Source of the DNA: JANLQX01 sp043775075
GTDB lineage: Bacteria; Actinomycetota; Acidimicrobiia; Acidimicrobiales; JANYDT01
DNA length: 31,347 nt
Assembly: GCA_043775075.1 (NCBI GenBank)
Contig: JAYVSS010000155.1
Span: 1-31,347 of the forward strand
Reading direction: 5' to 3'
Under the pieces are notes generated by a model that had not been told where the DNA came from, made no database searches, and saw nothing but the letters and a program-made list of their open reading frames with translations. A program made the position numbers and the translations under genes. Of this stretch, positions 29,728 to 31,347 are shown in pieces (the stretch's first letter is position 1; every line of letters begins with the position of its first letter).

Positions 29728-31173
29728 ATGACTCGACCTTGGTCTTCTCGACGCCTCTCGAGCACGGTTGCCGTGGTGGTGTCAATTGGGCTCCTCCTGG
29801 TGCCGGCACCTGCTCACGCCGTAGTCGAAGTTCGAAACTTCGCCACGGCCCTGAATAATTCGCGCGCCGATGTGCGTGTGTATCCGTACTCGGGGGGCAC
29901 GAACCGCCTCTTCGACGTGGCCGGCGATTGGACGCCGGGAACATTCACGAACACGTCAACGAACGCCGGAGGAGACCTCGTCCTCAGTACGGTGGGTGCC
30001 GGATACGCAACCGCCGGAACCTGGGAGTCGCCCATCGTCGACTCAGGGGCGACCGGGGCAGGAGCGGTGTACGGGCTTCTTAACGCCGCCACGACGGTGC
30101 CGTCGGGCGCTAACGTGGCATCGGGAAAGACCGCTTCGCTCTCGTCCGTTGGTTTAGGCGGAGCCGCCAGCCTCGGCAACGACGGCAATACCAACGGGGA
30201 CTTCGTCGCAGGCAGCGTGTTCCACACCGGGACCAACGCCGAGAAGGGCTGGTGGCAGGTTGATCTCGGGACGAATTTCTCCGTGTCGTCGGTCAACCTC
30301 TGGAATCGGACGGACTGCTGCGCAGCCCGGGCTTCCAATCTCTGGGTCTTGGTGTCGGCGTCGCCATTTCCGCCCACCCTCGCGTCCGCACTCGGAAATC
30401 CAGCCATCACCAAGGTACAGATGTCGGGCGTGGTTGGATCGCCCACCACAGTCACATTCTCAAGCGTTCCCTCCGGAAGATATGTGCGCGTATGGCAGCC
30501 CATAAATGAGTGGCTGCACCTGGCCGAGGTGCAGGTCATGTCGGCGGGCACGGGGACTGTTTCGTTTCAGGTGGCGTCGGCCGATGCGGTCACCGGACCG
30601 TGGAACTACGTGGGCCCCGACGGGTCTGCGGGGACGACCTTCAGCGGAGCGGCCGTTCCGCTCCCCTACACTCTGGATCGCCACCAGTACTTCCGGGTCA
30701 AAGCATCGTTAACCGGCAGCGGAACCGTAACTCCGGTGGTGCAAACGCTTCGCTTCAACTACGCCCTGGCCGAGACGACGCGGACCTCGGGCGCAACGTT
30801 TCCGGTGACCGCTCCGTTGGGCTCTCCGACCTGGATCGCTCGGGTCGTTTCCACCGATCCCATCGTTGCCGCCAAGCCAGTACGGCTCCTCCTGGGCGTC
30901 GGATCGGTGTGGAACACGTCCACGTCACAGTTCTCCCTCGACACTCCCGCCACCACCTGTTGCTCGGCCGCGTTCATTACCGTCACGGCTGGGGCACCCA
31001 CGGTAACTGGAGCGCCATCCTCATCGACCTATGCCGTGGGCGCGACCGGAGCAGCGTTCTCGGTCGTGGCCACCCGGAGTGACGCCATCGGATCGACCGC
31101 AGTAATCACGGCATCGGTGGCCCTCGCCACCGGCATCCGACTGGAACTCCCAATGACGGTCACCCTGCCGTAA
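29728..31173 (+). CDS. Secreted F-type lectin (fucolectin) domain protein
   Basis: A 481-residue exported protein. The signal peptide MTRPWSSRRLSSTVAVVVSIGLLLVPAPAHA cleaves after residue 31. Residues about 128-273 are an F-type lectin (fucolectin/tachylectin-like) domain: NVASGKTASLSS, NDGNTNGDF, GWWQVDLGTNFSVSSVNLWNRTD, then RYVRVWQP and HLAEVQVMS. The sugar-binding signature H..RxDx4R is present as His166, Arg194, Asp196, Arg201, and the contiguous CC (197-198) of this family follows Asp196. Before and after it, GTWESPIVDSGATGAG (97-112) and VSFQVASADAVTGPWNYVGPDG, FRVKASLTGSGTVTPVVQTL look like one split beta-sandwich. A third beta-rich module ends the protein, with CC again near 412-413. 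Fucose binding is expected but unproven. ATG 29728 is set by the signal peptide. Confidence 0.85.
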   Translation: MTRPWSSRRLSSTVAVVVSIGLLLVPAPAHAVVEVRNFATALNNSRADVRVYPYSGGTNRLFDVAGDWTPGTFTNTSTNAGGDLVLSTVGAGYATAGTWESPIVDSGATGAGAVYGLLNAATTVPSGANVASGKTASLSSVGLGGAASLGNDGNTNGDFVAGSVFHTGTNAEKGWWQVDLGTNFSVSSVNLWNRTDCCAARASNLWVLVSASPFPPTLASALGNPAITKVQMSGVVGSPTTVTFSSVPSGRYVRVWQPINEWLHLAEVQVMSAGTGTVSFQVASADAVTGPWNYVGPDGSAGTTFSGAAVPLPYTLDRHQYFRVKASLTGSGTVTPVVQTLRFNYALAETTRTSGATFPVTAPLGSPTWIARVVSTDPIVAAKPVRLLLGVGSVWNTSTSQFSLDTPATTCCSAAFITVTAGAPTVTGAPSSSTYAVGATGAAFSVVATRSDAIGSTAVITASVALATGIRLELPMTVTLP

Positions 31174-31201
31174 GGCTCGGCCGAACGACACCGATCTTGG
31201 A

Positions 31202-31347
31202 TCAGAACAGCGTCGGCGAGGGTTCAGGCTCGGCCCGATGCGCAGGTACGAGACGCTCGATCGGCCATGGCAGATTATCCATGAACGCCCACGAGCGTCG
31301 ATGGATCGATGTCGGGCCATAGGCCTGCAACGCCGTTTTGTGCTTGG
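31202..31347 (-). CDS. C-terminal end of an unidentified protein (partial)
   Basis: The last 47 codons of a gene entering from the right edge, stop TGA at 31202. It reads KHKTALQAYGPTSIHRRSW, then AFMDNLPWPIERLVPAHR and a Glu/Pro-rich tail ending PTLF. The tryptophan-rich HRRSWAFMDNLPWPI text is protein-like, and the gene is convergent with the lectin, 28 bases apart. I do not recognise the family from this fragment. Confidence 0.5.
   Translation of the reverse strand, partial: KHKTALQAYGPTSIHRRSWAFMDNLPWPIERLVPAHRAEPEPSPTLF

Noticed and set aside
29814..30551. A 245-codon open frame on the minus strand opposite the lectin gene
   Set aside because: The plus-strand frame has a signal peptide and lectin motifs; the antisense frame has none and is proline/threonine-rich noise.

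Overview
The window is high-GC DNA from a Gram-positive actinobacterium. The best markers are a mycothiol S-conjugate amidase (mycothiol is an actinobacterial thiol) and the actinobacterial-type SOS mutasome (ImuA', ImuB, DnaE2) with GAAC-type LexA boxes. Many genes also appear to be leaderless, with a TAnnnT -10 element 6-8 bases before a GTG or ATG start. A member of Acidimicrobiia would fit, but that placement is inference from general gene style.

Layout. 1-3.4 kb: end of a ChbG/HpnK-type deacetylase, an SCP2 sterol-carrier protein, then on the minus strand Mca and a TRAM-less 4Fe-4S RNA (uracil-5-)methyltransferase-like enzyme. 3.5-6.6 kb: a membrane PAS-GGDEF-EAL protein of 1043 residues. 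6.8-8.05 kb: a lipoprotein and an L7/L12-like coiled-coil protein. 8.1-9.35 kb: a decay zone with frameshifted remnants of a Rieske protein and a SoxR regulator facing away from each other across a 9-bp tandem array. 9.35-13.7 kb: dnaE2 (imuC) with its own LexA box and four unusual insertions. 13.8-17.9 kb: a PH-like protein, an MmcQ/YjbR protein, a YkgJ cysteine-cluster protein, an MFS transporter and an SDR. 18.05-20.5 kb: imuA'-imuB with a LexA box and GTGA coupling. 20.6-25.5 kb: an Nfu-N-like protein, an AI-2E-family transporter, a small membrane protein, a split-barrel flavin protein, an acyl-CoA dehydrogenase, an SdpI-like protein and a lipoprotein. 25.5-28.0 kb: a polar amino-acid ABC importer (binding protein, permease, ATPase). 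28.2-31.2 kb: an unrecognised secreted protein and membrane protein, divergent from a secreted F-type lectin protein across a nearly symmetrical inverted repeat. A partial minus-strand gene closes the window.

How they work together. ImuA', ImuB and DnaE2 should form a DNA-damage-induced translesion synthesis module: ImuB lacks polymerase catalytic acids but carries a clamp-binding motif, and DnaE2 keeps its catalytic aspartates. The ABC genes form one uptake system. The lectin and the membrane/secreted pair probably share control and act at the cell surface.

The most unusual features are recurrent 9-bp (also 10- and 12-bp) tandem arrays scattered through coding and decayed DNA, one family of which sits in opposite orientations relative to translation in two genes; the enlarged DnaE2; the lectin that appears inserted inside another beta-sandwich; and the symmetrical divergent control region. 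No tRNA, rRNA, insertion sequence or CRISPR array was recognised.
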